DNA from: Saccharothrix coeruleofusca
GTDB taxonomy: Bacteria > Actinomycetota > Actinomycetes > Mycobacteriales > Pseudonocardiaceae
Direction of reading: 5' to 3'
Length of the DNA stretch: 64,000 bases
Assembly: GCF_014648515.1 (NCBI RefSeq)
Contig: NZ_BMRG01000009.1
Coordinates: forward strand, 113,988 to 177,987
Shown: piece by piece, positions 33,319 through 41,979 of the stretch
Layout of the letters: each line of letters starts with the position of its first letter
Numbering within the stretch: the first letter of the stretch is position 1
Program-made: the position numbers and the translations under genes
Notes under the pieces: model-generated
Told to the model about the DNA's origin: nothing
Seen by the model: the letters and a program-made list of their open reading frames with translations, nothing else
Databases searched by the model: none

Positions 33319-33669
33319 TCACCTCACCCGCTGCCAGGGCACCAGGGTGGGCCGCTGACCGGTGGTGAGGAACTCGTCGATCGCCACCGCCAGCTCGGTG
33401 ACCGGGATCTCGCAGTGCGACGGGAAGCGCAGACCCGCGTAGCGGGGGCCCATCCGGGGTCCTTCGCCCAGGCTGGCCCAGGAGCCCGTCATCGCGTCGG
33501 CGAACAGGATCGCGCCCCGATCGCCGCGCACGCCCACCCACGCGGTGTGCTCGCAGTCGCTGTGCACCAGCGCGGCGTTGCGGGCCACGACCAGCCTGTC
33601 CAGCAGCCGGTGCACGTCCTCGGTGCGGCGGACCTGCTCGACGCCGCTGTCGTAGTGCGCCTGGATCAC
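33319..33669 (-). CDS. Imm1-family immunity-like protein
   Basis: 116 aa. The C-terminal pattern EIPVTELAVAIDEFLTTGQR followed by P and a conserved Trp (LVPWQ) is characteristic of Imm1, a family of immunity proteins of polymorphic toxin systems. In actinomycetes many Imm1-like genes stand alone. No toxin gene is adjacent, since the neighbours are DUF1996 and PucR genes. The start at 33669 lies four bases before the DUF1996 stop, so they may share a transcript. Confidence 0.7.
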   Translation of the reverse strand: MIQAHYDSGVEQVRRTEDVHRLLDRLVVARNAALVHSDCEHTAWVGVRGDRGAILFADAMTGSWASLGEGPRMGPRYAGLRFPSHCEIPVTELAVAIDEFLTTGQRPTLVPWQRVR

Positions 33670-33673
33670 GGGG

Positions 33674-35083
33674 TCACTCCTTGCAGCGCTTGCCGGTGTT
33701 CACGCAGTCGACCAGCCGGTTCATGATCTCCTCGCCCATCACGTTGGCGAAGTCGTCGTGGTCGGAGAACGGGTTGTGCTCCTCCTCCGGGAAGGCGTCG
33801 ACCGCGTACTGGCCGTTGACCTGGACGTCCCTGGGGATGTTGTAGGTCAGGCTGATGCGCAGCTGCGGCACGGCGGTGAAGCCCTGCGGGCAGCGGCCGT
33901 TCTGGTCGGGGTAGACGATGTGGTCGCGGTGGTTGGCGCTGTCGGTGTTCTTGCCGTCCCAGCAGCTGGCGAAGTCGTGGATGCGCTTGACCTTGCTGCC
34001 CTGCGGGCAGATCGGGTACTTGTTCATCAGCACCTTGTCCTCGAAACCGGTGCAGGTCCACGAGTTCCGGGCGTTCTTCGGGCCGTTGGTGGTGACCTTG
34101 GCGTCGCCGTAGAGGATGCGCAGGAACTGCGGCATCGCGGTGACCTTGCCGACCGGGCTGCCGCGGAAGGTCAGGTCCACCACCTCCGGGCGCTGGATCT
34201 CGCCCTCGTTGCCGGGCAGTTCGTTCTCGTCGCTGGCGCTCTTGCCCTCGCCCTTCTCCACCGCATCGGGCTCGGCGGCCCGCTGCTCCTCGGCGACCTG
34301 CGCGTCGGCGGCGTCGCCGTCCTTGACCGTGCACGGCGACAGCCGCAGCAGGTTGCGGGTCCGCGCGCCCGCGCGGTTCATCGCCTGGGAGATCTGGACG
34401 ATCGTGCCGACGCGCTGGTTGCGCAGCGGCCGCAGCACCTGGTTGTTGACGAAGTTGGCGTCGTCGACGTTGCCGCTCTGCAGCTTCTGGTTGGCCTGGG
34501 TGACCTGGTCCTTGAGGGCCTGCAGGCCGCGGTCGACCTCAGCGCGGGCGCGCTGCGGGACGTTGCGCAGCTTGCGCCGCAGGTCCGGGCACTCGACGGT
34601 GGCCTTGGCCGGTTCGCCCGGCTCCTCCTCCTCGTTCTCCCGGTCGATCCGGACCACGGGCCAGAAGTAGGTGGACTTGTCGCCGTTCTTGCAGGTGGTG
34701 TCGGCCTCGGCGAGGCTCTCGTTGGTCGAGTCGGCGTCGGTGGACACGTTGCCCACGTAGTCGTGCAGGTGCTGGGCGCCGTTGCGCACGCCGGGCTGGG
34801 CGATGAAGTTGTCCGGGTTGAAGTGGCCGTTCTCGTTGCGGCCGCAGTCGACGGTGAACGTCCCGGTGGAGGCGTCGCGCTGGGGGCGGGGGGTGTTGAC
34901 GTTGCGGGCCTGCTTGGTGATGTCGACGAACAGGGAGATGTCGGCCCCGTCCGCCTGGGCCGTGCCCTGGTCACCGGCGCTGGAGATCGCGACGGCCAGG
35001 CCGATCGTGAGCGCCAGCCCGGTCGCGCCTGCTGTCAGCTTCGTGCGCCGGGAGAAGCGGTGCCGCCCCTGGTTTCGCGTCAT
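33674..35083 (-). CDS. Secreted DUF1996 protein
   Basis: 469 aa. N-terminal RRTKLTAGATGLALTIGLAV is a signal peptide. The DUF1996 signature is split: an N-terminal part (GHFNPDNFIAQPG, QHLHDYVGN, TYFWPVVRID) and a C-terminal part (PQFLRILYGDA, HDFASCWDGKN, HIVYPDQNGRCP). Between them lies a charged coiled segment (about residues 150-290) not usual in the family. Eight or more Cys suggest an extracellular disulfide-bonded protein. Function unknown. ATG 35083 follows GAGGTG. Confidence 0.88.
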   Translation of the reverse strand: MTRNQGRHRFSRRTKLTAGATGLALTIGLAVAISSAGDQGTAQADGADISLFVDITKQARNVNTPRPQRDASTGTFTVDCGRNENGHFNPDNFIAQPGVRNGAQHLHDYVGNVSTDADSTNESLAEADTTCKNGDKSTYFWPVVRIDRENEEEEPGEPAKATVECPDLRRKLRNVPQRARAEVDRGLQALKDQVTQANQKLQSGNVDDANFVNNQVLRPLRNQRVGTIVQISQAMNRAGARTRNLLRLSPCTVKDGDAADAQVAEEQRAAEPDAVEKGEGKSASDENELPGNEGEIQRPEVVDLTFRGSPVGKVTAMPQFLRILYGDAKVTTNGPKNARNSWTCTGFEDKVLMNKYPICPQGSKVKRIHDFASCWDGKNTDSANHRDHIVYPDQNGRCPQGFTAVPQLRISLTYNIPRDVQVNGQYAVDAFPEEEHNPFSDHDDFANVMGEEIMNRLVDCVNTGKRCKE

Positions 35084-35348
35084 GGAAGTGTCACCTCGTC
35101 GTAGGTACGCGCATCGATCGCTTGCTTCGAACCCCGACCGCCGGTGGGCGGTGGACACCGGGGCATACGTACCGGTGCCAGTCCGCGACCTGGCCGTTAT
35201 TGTTTCGTTATATTTGGTGACCCCTATCTTCGGCCCAGGTCGGCGCGCGGCCTGCCCCCGCCGGTGTTCCTGTCGGTTGCACGTGAGGTCTTCACCCGCG
35301 CCCACGCCTGCGGAAGACTCGCGAACCGGACAACCGTAAGGAGTGGCC
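35084..35348. promoter_or_regulatory. Divergent region with an AT-rich island
   Basis: 265 bases between the divergent DUF1996 and beta-propeller genes. Bases 35195-35218 (TTATTGTTTCGTTATATTTG) are strikingly AT-rich for this DNA and are the likely promoter zone. No palindrome of note. Confidence 0.4.
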
Positions 35349-36275
35349 ATGTCTCGCACTTTCGGCGTGCTGGCGGCGGTAGTGGTCGGGTTCGCGCTCG
35401 TCACCGCCACTCCCGCCGCCGCTGAGCACGTCCATCCGTTCCCCACCGAGATCCCGCTGCCCGAGGGCTTCAGGCCGGAGGGCATCGCCATCGGCGCCGA
35501 ACCCATCGCGTACTTCGGCTCCCTCGCCGACGGCGACCTCTACCGGGCCGACCTGCGCACCGGTCGGGGCGAGGTCTTCAGCCAGGGGCCGGGAACGCAG
35601 TCGGTGGGTCTCCAGATCGACCGGCGTGAGCGGCTGTTCGTGGCGGGCGGCGCGACGGGTGACGCGCGGGTCGTCGACGCCCGCTCCGGCGAAATCCTCA
35701 AGTCCTACCGGTTCTCCAGCGGTGACACGTTCGTCAACGACGTGGTTGTCACCCCTAGTGCCGCGTACTTCACGGACAGTTATAGGGCGACCCTTTACAA
35801 GGTGCCGTTCGGGCGTTTCGGGCAACTACCCGACACTTTCGTCAGCGTGCCTCTAACGGGTGATTTTGTGCTGACCCCCGGAGTCATCAACGCGAATGGC
35901 ATCACCACCACCCCGGACGGCCGGGCGCTGCTGGTGGTGCAGAGCAACACCGGCAAGCTGTTCCGGGTCGACCCGGACACCGGGCACTCCGCCGAGGTCG
36001 ACCTCGGCGGCGAGGTGCTGACCAACGGCGACGGGCTGCTGCGCGAGGGGCGGACCCTGCGCGTGGTGCTGAACCGGGTCAACACGCTGGCCTCCTTCAC
36101 CCTGAACAAGGCCGGGACCAGCGGAAAGCTCACCTCCGCGATCACCGACCCGCGCTTTGACGTGCCGACCACGGTCGCCGAGTTCGGCACCCGGCTGTAC
36201 CTGCCCAACGCCCGCTTCACCACCACGCCCACCCCCACCACGCCGTACAACGCGGTTTCCGTGCCCAAGCCCTGA
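35349..36275 (+). CDS. Secreted SMP-30/gluconolactonase-like beta-propeller
   Basis: 308 aa. ATG 35349 follows an AAGGAG site and starts a signal peptide (VLAAVVVGFALVTATPAAA). The mature part is a propeller with repeats such as GEVFSQGPGTQSVGLQIDRR, NGITTTPDGRALLVVQ and DGLLREGRTLRVVLN, resembling SMP-30-like lactonases without an obvious complete metal site. Exported, function unknown. A strong hairpin closes the transcript. Confidence 0.82.
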   Translation: MSRTFGVLAAVVVGFALVTATPAAAEHVHPFPTEIPLPEGFRPEGIAIGAEPIAYFGSLADGDLYRADLRTGRGEVFSQGPGTQSVGLQIDRRERLFVAGGATGDARVVDARSGEILKSYRFSSGDTFVNDVVVTPSAAYFTDSYRATLYKVPFGRFGQLPDTFVSVPLTGDFVLTPGVINANGITTTPDGRALLVVQSNTGKLFRVDPDTGHSAEVDLGGEVLTNGDGLLREGRTLRVVLNRVNTLASFTLNKAGTSGKLTSAITDPRFDVPTTVAEFGTRLYLPNARFTTTPTPTTPYNAVSVPKP

Positions 36276-36279
36276 ACAC

Positions 36280-36331
36280 CAGGGGGTCGACGGGAATCCC
36301 CTAATCGCCCCTAGTTCCCGCCGACCCCCTG
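36280..36331 (+). terminator. Terminator of the beta-propeller gene
   Basis: CAGGGGGTCG-A-CGGGAA pairs with TTCCCG-C-CGACCCCCTG (36280-36296 with 36315-36331, one mismatch), starting five bases after the stop codon. Confidence 0.8.
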
Positions 36332-36504
36332 TCCGGTGCCGCGCCCCAGTGGGTAGCCTGACCGTCGCACGGTGCGAGTGATCGCTGTCTCTTCGTAGTT
36401 TTGATCTTCAGTGTTACCGTTCTGTAGCCGATCTGGTGACGAGGAGGCGGCGCGCTCGCGCTGCACCTGACCTGGCAACGGAGTTCACGAGGCTGCGGAG
36501 CGCT

Positions 36505-38976
36505 GTGAAGCAGAAGAGCACAACGGAGACGAACTACAAGACCATCCGTTCACGTCTCACGGGTGTCGTCGTCGTCCCCAGCATCGTCTTGCTCGTGATG
36601 TGGGCGCTGTTCTCCTCGTACACCGTTTTCGACGGTTACTACCTGCGGACGGTCGCCGCGGGCGTGAAGGACGCGTCCATCCCCGCGCTGCAGACCTTCG
36701 CCGCGCTGCAGAAGGAGCGCGAGCTCAGCCTGACCAGCCTGAGCCAGCCGGAGACCGACAAGACGGCGCTGCGGACGCAGTACGAGGAGACCGACCGGGC
36801 GCTGGGCGCGATGAACAGCGCGCTCGACGAGCTGGCGACCTCGGCGCCCCAGGAGATCGTCGACCGGATCAACGGTCTGGACGTCCTGCTCGGCCAGCTC
36901 TCGCAGAAGCGGTCGCAGCTGGAGACGGGCAAGGCGTCCAAGAGCGAGATCTACACCTACTACAACAGCCTGCTCGACGCGGGCACCGCGCTGTTCAACG
37001 TGCAGGCGCGCACGGTGCCCGACGCCGAGTCGGTGCAGAACGCCATCTTCGCGCCCGAGTTCTTCAAGGCGGCCGACTGGATGTCCAGGGCCACCTCGAT
37101 CGCCTCGGCCGCGCTGGCGGCGGGCTCGTTCAGCCCCGAGGAGCACATCGAGTTCGCCAACCTCGTCGGCGCCTACCACGCGACCTACGAGTCCGGCCAG
37201 CCCTACGCGCTGCCCGAGGTGCGCAGGCACTACCAGGCCATGGTCGAGAGCGAGGCCTGGAGGAAGCTGGTCGAGTTCGAGAACAGGCTGGTGCAGAACC
37301 AGAGCAGGCCCGCGAACGCCGGGTCGCTGTCGGACTGGCAGGGCATCAGCGGCCCGATCGCGGCCGAGCTGAACGCGCTGACCAGCGAGCAGGCCGCGGG
37401 CGCGGTGGACATCACCATGGCCAACGGCGAGAGCAAGTTCCGCACCGTGCTGATCGGCAGCCTGGTCGGCCTGCTCGCGGTGATCATCGGCATCCTGATC
37501 GCGATCCGCACCTCGAACCGGCTGGTCAACCGCGCGCTGATCACCCGTCTGGCGGCGCTGCGGAAGGACTCCCTGGCGCTGGCCCACGAGCGGCTGCCCG
37601 ACATCGTCGACCGGCTGCGCGAGGGCAAGCACGTCGACGTGGAGGCGGAGGTCCCGCCGCTGGACTACGGCAGCGACGAGATCGGCCAGGTGGCCGACGC
37701 GTTCAACGCCGCCCAGTTCACCGCGGTCGCCGCGGCGGTCAAGGAGAGCCAGGCCCGCGAGGGCGTCAACCGGGTCTTCCTCGACATCGCCCACCGCAAC
37801 CAGGGCCTGGTGCACCGCCAGCTCAAGATCCTGGACAAGCTGGAGCGCGAGGAGGAGAACCCCGACCAGCTCGACGCGCTGTTCCAGCTCGACCACCTGG
37901 CCACCCGCGCCCGCCGCAACGCCGAGAACCTGATCATCCTGGCGGGCGAGCAGCCGGGCAGGCAGTGGCGCAAGCCGGTGCGGCTGCTGGACGTGCTGCG
38001 CGCCGCGGTCGCCGAGACCGAGCAGTACGTCCGGGTCAAGGTCAACCCGGTGCCCGACGTGGCGCTGGTGGGCGCCGCGGTGGCCGACACCATCCACCTG
38101 GTCGCCGAGCTGGTGGACAACGCCACCGCGTTCTCCTCGCCGCGCTCCCAGGTGCAGATCCACGCCAGCGAGGTGCCCCAGGGCGTCGTGGTGGAGATCG
38201 AGGACCACGGACTCGGCATCAGCCCGGAGGACCGCGAGCAGCACAACGCGATGCTGGCCGACCCGCCGGAGTTCGACGCGGTGCGGCTGCGCGGCGAGTC
38301 CCGCCTCGGCCTGTTCGTGGTGGCCCGGCTGGCCGCGCGCCGGGGCATCCACGTGGAGTTGCGCGAATCCCCCTACGGCGGCACGCTGGCCTTGGTGCTC
38401 ATGCCGACGTCGATCGTGGCGAGCCCGAACTCGCCGACCGAACCCGCGGACACCACCCTCCTGCTGTCCCGGCGCAGCCTGCACGACCACGCGGTCGCCG
38501 AGCGGGACGAGGACGAGGAGGAGCCGGTGGTCGCCGCGGGGAACAACGGGTCGGTGCCGGAGGCCAGGTTTCCCGAACCCTCCCAGCTGGAGGGCTTCTG
38601 GGCCCAGGCCGAGGCGGCCGCGAACCAGCAGCACGATCCCCAGCCCGAGGACGAGCGACTGAGCGGTGGGCTGGACCTGACGCCGCACAGCGGCTCCCTG
38701 GAGCTGCCGCAGCGCACGCGGACCGGGGGCGACCTCGCGGCGGAGTCGCCGCGGCCCGACGCGGGCGATCCCGCGGGGGGCAAGCCCGAGCTGCCCCGCA
38801 GGCGCAGGCAGCAGCACATCGCGCCGCAGTTGGTGCGCAACGATTTCCACCCGACGCCCGAACCGCTCGCCGAGGTCGACGTCGAGCAGGCCGCCGAACG
38901 GGTCCGCAACGGCCTGTCGGCGTTCCAGCGGGGCACTCGCAACGCCCGCCGCTCCGACGACGCCTTCGAGAAGTGA
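36505..38976 (+). CDS. Conservon sensor kinase (CvnA-type)
   Basis: 823 aa from GTG 36505, chosen because GGAG lies seven bases upstream; GTG 36436 would add 23 residues but lacks a site. One transmembrane helix near residue 20 and a second near 330 (VLIGSLVGLLAVIIGILIAI) bracket an extracellular nitrate-sensor-type helical domain. A HAMP-like linker, a dimerisation segment (FLDIAHRNQGLVHRQL) and an HATPase domain (ELVDNATAFSSP, IEDHGLGIS) follow. The last 200 residues are low-complexity. First of four conservon genes, which in Streptomyces form a GTPase signalling unit. Confidence 0.92.
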   Translation: MKQKSTTETNYKTIRSRLTGVVVVPSIVLLVMWALFSSYTVFDGYYLRTVAAGVKDASIPALQTFAALQKERELSLTSLSQPETDKTALRTQYEETDRALGAMNSALDELATSAPQEIVDRINGLDVLLGQLSQKRSQLETGKASKSEIYTYYNSLLDAGTALFNVQARTVPDAESVQNAIFAPEFFKAADWMSRATSIASAALAAGSFSPEEHIEFANLVGAYHATYESGQPYALPEVRRHYQAMVESEAWRKLVEFENRLVQNQSRPANAGSLSDWQGISGPIAAELNALTSEQAAGAVDITMANGESKFRTVLIGSLVGLLAVIIGILIAIRTSNRLVNRALITRLAALRKDSLALAHERLPDIVDRLREGKHVDVEAEVPPLDYGSDEIGQVADAFNAAQFTAVAAAVKESQAREGVNRVFLDIAHRNQGLVHRQLKILDKLEREEENPDQLDALFQLDHLATRARRNAENLIILAGEQPGRQWRKPVRLLDVLRAAVAETEQYVRVKVNPVPDVALVGAAVADTIHLVAELVDNATAFSSPRSQVQIHASEVPQGVVVEIEDHGLGISPEDREQHNAMLADPPEFDAVRLRGESRLGLFVVARLAARRGIHVELRESPYGGTLALVLMPTSIVASPNSPTEPADTTLLLSRRSLHDHAVAERDEDEEEPVVAAGNNGSVPEARFPEPSQLEGFWAQAEAAANQQHDPQPEDERLSGGLDLTPHSGSLELPQRTRTGGDLAAESPRPDAGDPAGGKPELPRRRRQQHIAPQLVRNDFHPTPEPLAEVDVEQAAERVRNGLSAFQRGTRNARRSDDAFEK

Positions 38977-39018
38977 TCCGCAGTGGACGGACGACTGGAA
39001 ACCGGAAAGGCAACCCCG

Positions 39019-39450
39019 ATGAACGACATGACCAGCCAGCACAACGAACTGAACTGGTTGTTGGAGGACCTGGTCGGCCGTGTGGTCGGTGCCCGGCACG
39101 CGGTGGTCCTGTCCGCGGACGGTCTGCTGCTGGGCCGCTCCGCCGGCCTGTCCAAGGACGACTCCGACCACCTGTCCGCGATGGCGTCGGCCTTCCAGAG
39201 CCTGGCCCGCGGCACCGGCCGCCACTTCGGCGGCGGCAAGGTCCGGCAGACCATCGTGGAGATGGAGCACGCCTACCTCTTCGTCACGGCGGCAGGCCAC
39301 GGGGCGTGCCTGGCGGTGCTGGGCGAGGAGGACTCCGACATGGGCATGATCGCCTACGAGATGAACATGCTCGTGAAGCGGGTGGGCACCTACCTGTCGT
39401 CCGCGCCGCGGGGCACCTCGGTGTTGCCCACCGCACGCAGGTCGTCCTGA
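39019..39450 (+). CDS. Roadblock/LC7 protein (CvnB-type)
   Basis: 143 aa roadblock fold, about residues 8-120 (LNWLLEDLVGRVVGARHAVV, LSADGLLLGRSAG). Such proteins act as GTPase-activating or scaffold partners of the small GTPase two genes downstream. ATG 39019 has GGAAAGG upstream. Its stop overlaps the next start (TGATG), so translation is coupled. Confidence 0.93.
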   Translation: MNDMTSQHNELNWLLEDLVGRVVGARHAVVLSADGLLLGRSAGLSKDDSDHLSAMASAFQSLARGTGRHFGGGKVRQTIVEMEHAYLFVTAAGHGACLAVLGEEDSDMGMIAYEMNMLVKRVGTYLSSAPRGTSVLPTARRSS

Positions 39451-39821
39451 TGTCCAGGCGCGAGGACTGGTGGTACGACGAGGCGGCGGGTCCGCTGGTC
39501 CGCCCCTACGCGATGGTGCGCGGCCGGACCCGGCCGCTGCGCCCGGAACTGCACCTGGTGACGCAGGTGCGCGCGATGCCGTCGCCGTCGGACCCGGATT
39601 CGCTGTCCGTGGAGCACCTTGAGATCATGGAGCTGTGCAAGCGGCCGCTGTCGGTGGCAGAGGTCGCCGCTTACCTCGACGTCCCCCTCGTGGTGGTCAA
39701 GGTGCTGCTCAGCGATCTCATCCAGCGCGGTGACGTCGTGATCAGGGACCCCTCGCGGATCGCCGAGGTGCCCGACCGGAACCTGTTGCAGGCAGTGCTG
39801 GATGGTGTGCGTGGAATCTGA
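39450..39821 (+). CDS. DUF742 protein (CvnC-type)
   Basis: 123 aa. The tail (RPLSVAEVAAYLDVPLVVVK, LIQRGDVVIRDP) reads like a winged helix. It begins one base inside the CvnB stop and ends 20 bases inside the GTPase gene. The N-terminal WWYDEAAGPLVRPYAMVRGR is typical of the family. Always found between roadblock and GTPase genes in conservons. Confidence 0.93.
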   Translation: MSRREDWWYDEAAGPLVRPYAMVRGRTRPLRPELHLVTQVRAMPSPSDPDSLSVEHLEIMELCKRPLSVAEVAAYLDVPLVVVKVLLSDLIQRGDVVIRDPSRIAEVPDRNLLQAVLDGVRGI

Positions 39822-40395
39822 GCGGCCGGGCGGGGAACTCCTCGTCCCCACCCCAGTCAAGATCGTCATCGCCGGGGGCTTCGGCACCGGGAAGACGACC
39901 ATGGTCAACTCGGTCAGCGAGATACCCCCGCTGCACACGGAGGAGCTGCTCACCGAGGCGGGCGTCGGCGTGGACGACGTGGCGGGCCTGGAGAACAAGG
40001 AGACCACCACGGTCGCCCTGGACTTCGGCCGCATCACGATCAACCCCGAGGTCGTGCTGTACCTGTTCGGCACACCGGGCCAGAACCGCTTCTGGTTCAT
40101 GTGGGACGAACTGGCCTACGGCGCGATCGGCGCGGTGATCCTGGTCGACACCCGCAGGCTGGACAGCAGCTTCCCGTCGATCGACTTCTTCGAGCGGCGG
40201 GGCATCCCGTTCATCATCGCGGTGAACTGCTTCGAAGGCGCGCACAGCTACGCCGTCGACGAGGTCCGGCGCGCACTGGACGTGGACGACGCGATTCCCG
40301 TGGTGCTGTGCGACGCGCGGAAGCGGGAGTCCAGCAAGACTGTGCTGGTGAGCCTGATCCAGCACACCATGGACCGCCTCGACGCGATGGCCTGA
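39802..40395 (+). CDS. Conservon small GTPase (CvnD-type)
   Basis: 197 aa. G1 is GGFGTGKTT near residue 26, G3 lies at LFGTPGQNRFW with Gln instead of the usual Ala-Gly pair, and G4 is AVNCFEG (NxxD is replaced by NCFE), as is usual in this ATP/GTP-binding family. It relays a signal from the CvnA kinase. ATG 39802 gives the full N-terminus; GTG 39805 and 39811 are alternatives. Confidence 0.92.
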   Translation: MVCVESERPGGELLVPTPVKIVIAGGFGTGKTTMVNSVSEIPPLHTEELLTEAGVGVDDVAGLENKETTTVALDFGRITINPEVVLYLFGTPGQNRFWFMWDELAYGAIGAVILVDTRRLDSSFPSIDFFERRGIPFIIAVNCFEGAHSYAVDEVRRALDVDDAIPVVLCDARKRESSKTVLVSLIQHTMDRLDAMA

Positions 40396-40400
40396 GCGGA

Positions 40401-40436
40401 AAACCGTTGGCGCGCCCAACCCCGCGCCAACGGTTT
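40401..40436. terminator. Conservon terminator
   Basis: Perfect 14-bp stem AAACCGTTGGCGCG and complement (40401-40414 with 40423-40436) and an eight-base loop, six bases after the conservon stop. Confidence 0.85.
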
Positions 40437-40440
40437 CCAC

Positions 40441-40461
40441 CCGAACGCTCAACTCGCGCGG
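40441..40461. repeat. Single unit of the 22-base intergenic repeat
   Basis: Contains GAACGCTCAACTCGCG, the same unit found in tandem at 25270-25312 and 56662-56724. Here it is alone between two terminators. Confidence 0.5.
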
Positions 40462-40507
40462 AACCCGGTGGGCACCGCGCGAGGCCGCGTCGGCCTGTCG
40501 GCATGCC

Positions 40508-40544
40508 TTTCGCGGAAAATCACGCTCTTCGATTTTCCGCGAAA
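40508..40544. terminator. Terminator of the tryptophanase operon
   Basis: Perfect 14-bp inverted repeat TTTCGCGGAAAATC (40508-40521) with its complement (40531-40544) and a nine-base loop. It ends the leftward transcript, with TTTC on either side acting as a U-tract in both directions. Confidence 0.8.
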
Positions 40545-40603
40545 CGCGTGCCGATGGGCCGACTTCCGGGCGGCCGAGCCTGCCGCGCCGGAGGCGCGGC
40601 AAT

Positions 40604-41968
40604 TCAACACGGCTCCAGTCGGCAGTTGAAGTGGCGCAGCAGGGCGGGCACTTCGACCAGGCGGTAGCCGGGCACCCGCTCGGGGCGCTTGGCGATCTCA
40701 CCGAGGGTTTCGGCCACGTACTCCAGGTGGCTCTTGGTGTAGACGCGGCGCGGGATGGCCATGCGGACCAGTTCGTAGGGCGCCGGGGTGATCAGCTCGC
40801 CCGACTCGTCCAGCTCGCCCAGGTACAGCGATCCCAGTTCGGCGCAGCGGATGCCGCCCGCCAGGTACATCTCCTGGGCCAGCGCGTGGCCGGGGAACCG
40901 GCTGGGCGGGATGTGCGGCAGCAGGCGTCCGGCGTTGAGGTAGAGCGCGTGCACGCCCGCGGGGCGGACGCTGTCCACGCCGACGTCGGCGATCAGCTCG
41001 GCCAGGTAGGCGGTCTGCTCGGCGCGCGAGCGCAGGTAGGCCGGGTCGGTCACCTCGACCAGGCCCTGCGCCAGCATCTCCAGGTCGCGGCCGGACAGCC
41101 CGCCGTAGGTGCGGAACCCCTCGGTGGCGATGAGCAGCAGTTCGCAGCGCTTGGCCAGTTCCGGGTCGCGCATCGCCAGCAGCCCGCCCATGTGGACGAT
41201 GCCGTCCTTCTTCAGGCTCGCCACGCAGCCGTCGGCCAGTGCGAAGGCCTCTTGGGCCACTTGCCGGGGGGTGCGGTCGGCGTAGCCGGGTTCCCGCTGG
41301 GTGACCAGCCAGGCGTTCTCGGCGAAGCGGGCGGCGTCGAGGAAGAACGGCACGCCGTGCTCGCGGGTGAGCCGGGCCACCGCCTCCAGGTTGGCCATGG
41401 ACACCGGCTGGCCGCCGCCGCCGTTGTTGGTGATGGTCATGATGACCAGGCCGACCTCGTCGGGGCCGGAGAGCACGCGCTGCAAGGCTTCCAGGTCGAT
41501 GTCGCCCTTGAAGGGGGAGTAGCTGTCGAGGTCCTTGGCCTCGGCGCAGGGCAGGTCCAGCGCGACCGCCCCGACCAGTTCCACGTTGGCGCGGGTGGTG
41601 TCGAAGTGGGTGTTGCTGACCGACAGCTGTCCCGGTTTGAGCAGCGCGTTGAACAGGATGCGCTCCGCGGCGCGGCCCTGGTGCACGGGGAACAGGTGCG
41701 GGTAGCCGGTCAGCTCCTCGACGACCTCCCGGAACCTGAAGAAGGAGCGCGCGCCCGCGTAGCTCTCGTCGCCGCGCAGTCCGGCCGCCTGCTGGTCCGC
41801 CGACAGCGCGCCGGTTCCCGAGTCGCTGAGCAGGTCGATCGTCACGTCGGCCGCGCTGAGGTTGAACGGGTTGTACCCGGCGGCGGCCAGGGCGCGTTCG
41901 CGGTGTTCGCGCGTGGTGATCGGGATCGGCTCGACGGCCTTGATCCGGTAGGGCTCCATCAGGGGCAT
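40604..41968 (-). CDS. tnaA: Tryptophanase-like beta-eliminating lyase
   Basis: 454 aa PLP enzyme of the tryptophanase/tyrosine phenol-lyase family. SLKKDGIVHMGG near residue 255 holds the PLP Lys. GIRCAELG replaces the MERG segment of tyrosine phenol-lyases, so the phenol-binding Arg is Leu; this favours tryptophan over tyrosine. It releases indole, pyruvate and ammonia. It follows the prenyltransferase gene by 11 bases on the same strand, so indole may feed a prenylation reaction. Confidence 0.88.
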   Translation of the reverse strand: MPLMEPYRIKAVEPIPITTREHRERALAAAGYNPFNLSAADVTIDLLSDSGTGALSADQQAAGLRGDESYAGARSFFRFREVVEELTGYPHLFPVHQGRAAERILFNALLKPGQLSVSNTHFDTTRANVELVGAVALDLPCAEAKDLDSYSPFKGDIDLEALQRVLSGPDEVGLVIMTITNNGGGGQPVSMANLEAVARLTREHGVPFFLDAARFAENAWLVTQREPGYADRTPRQVAQEAFALADGCVASLKKDGIVHMGGLLAMRDPELAKRCELLLIATEGFRTYGGLSGRDLEMLAQGLVEVTDPAYLRSRAEQTAYLAELIADVGVDSVRPAGVHALYLNAGRLLPHIPPSRFPGHALAQEMYLAGGIRCAELGSLYLGELDESGELITPAPYELVRMAIPRRVYTKSHLEYVAETLGEIAKRPERVPGYRLVEVPALLRHFNCRLEPC

Positions 41969-41979
41969 TCAGGAAACTC

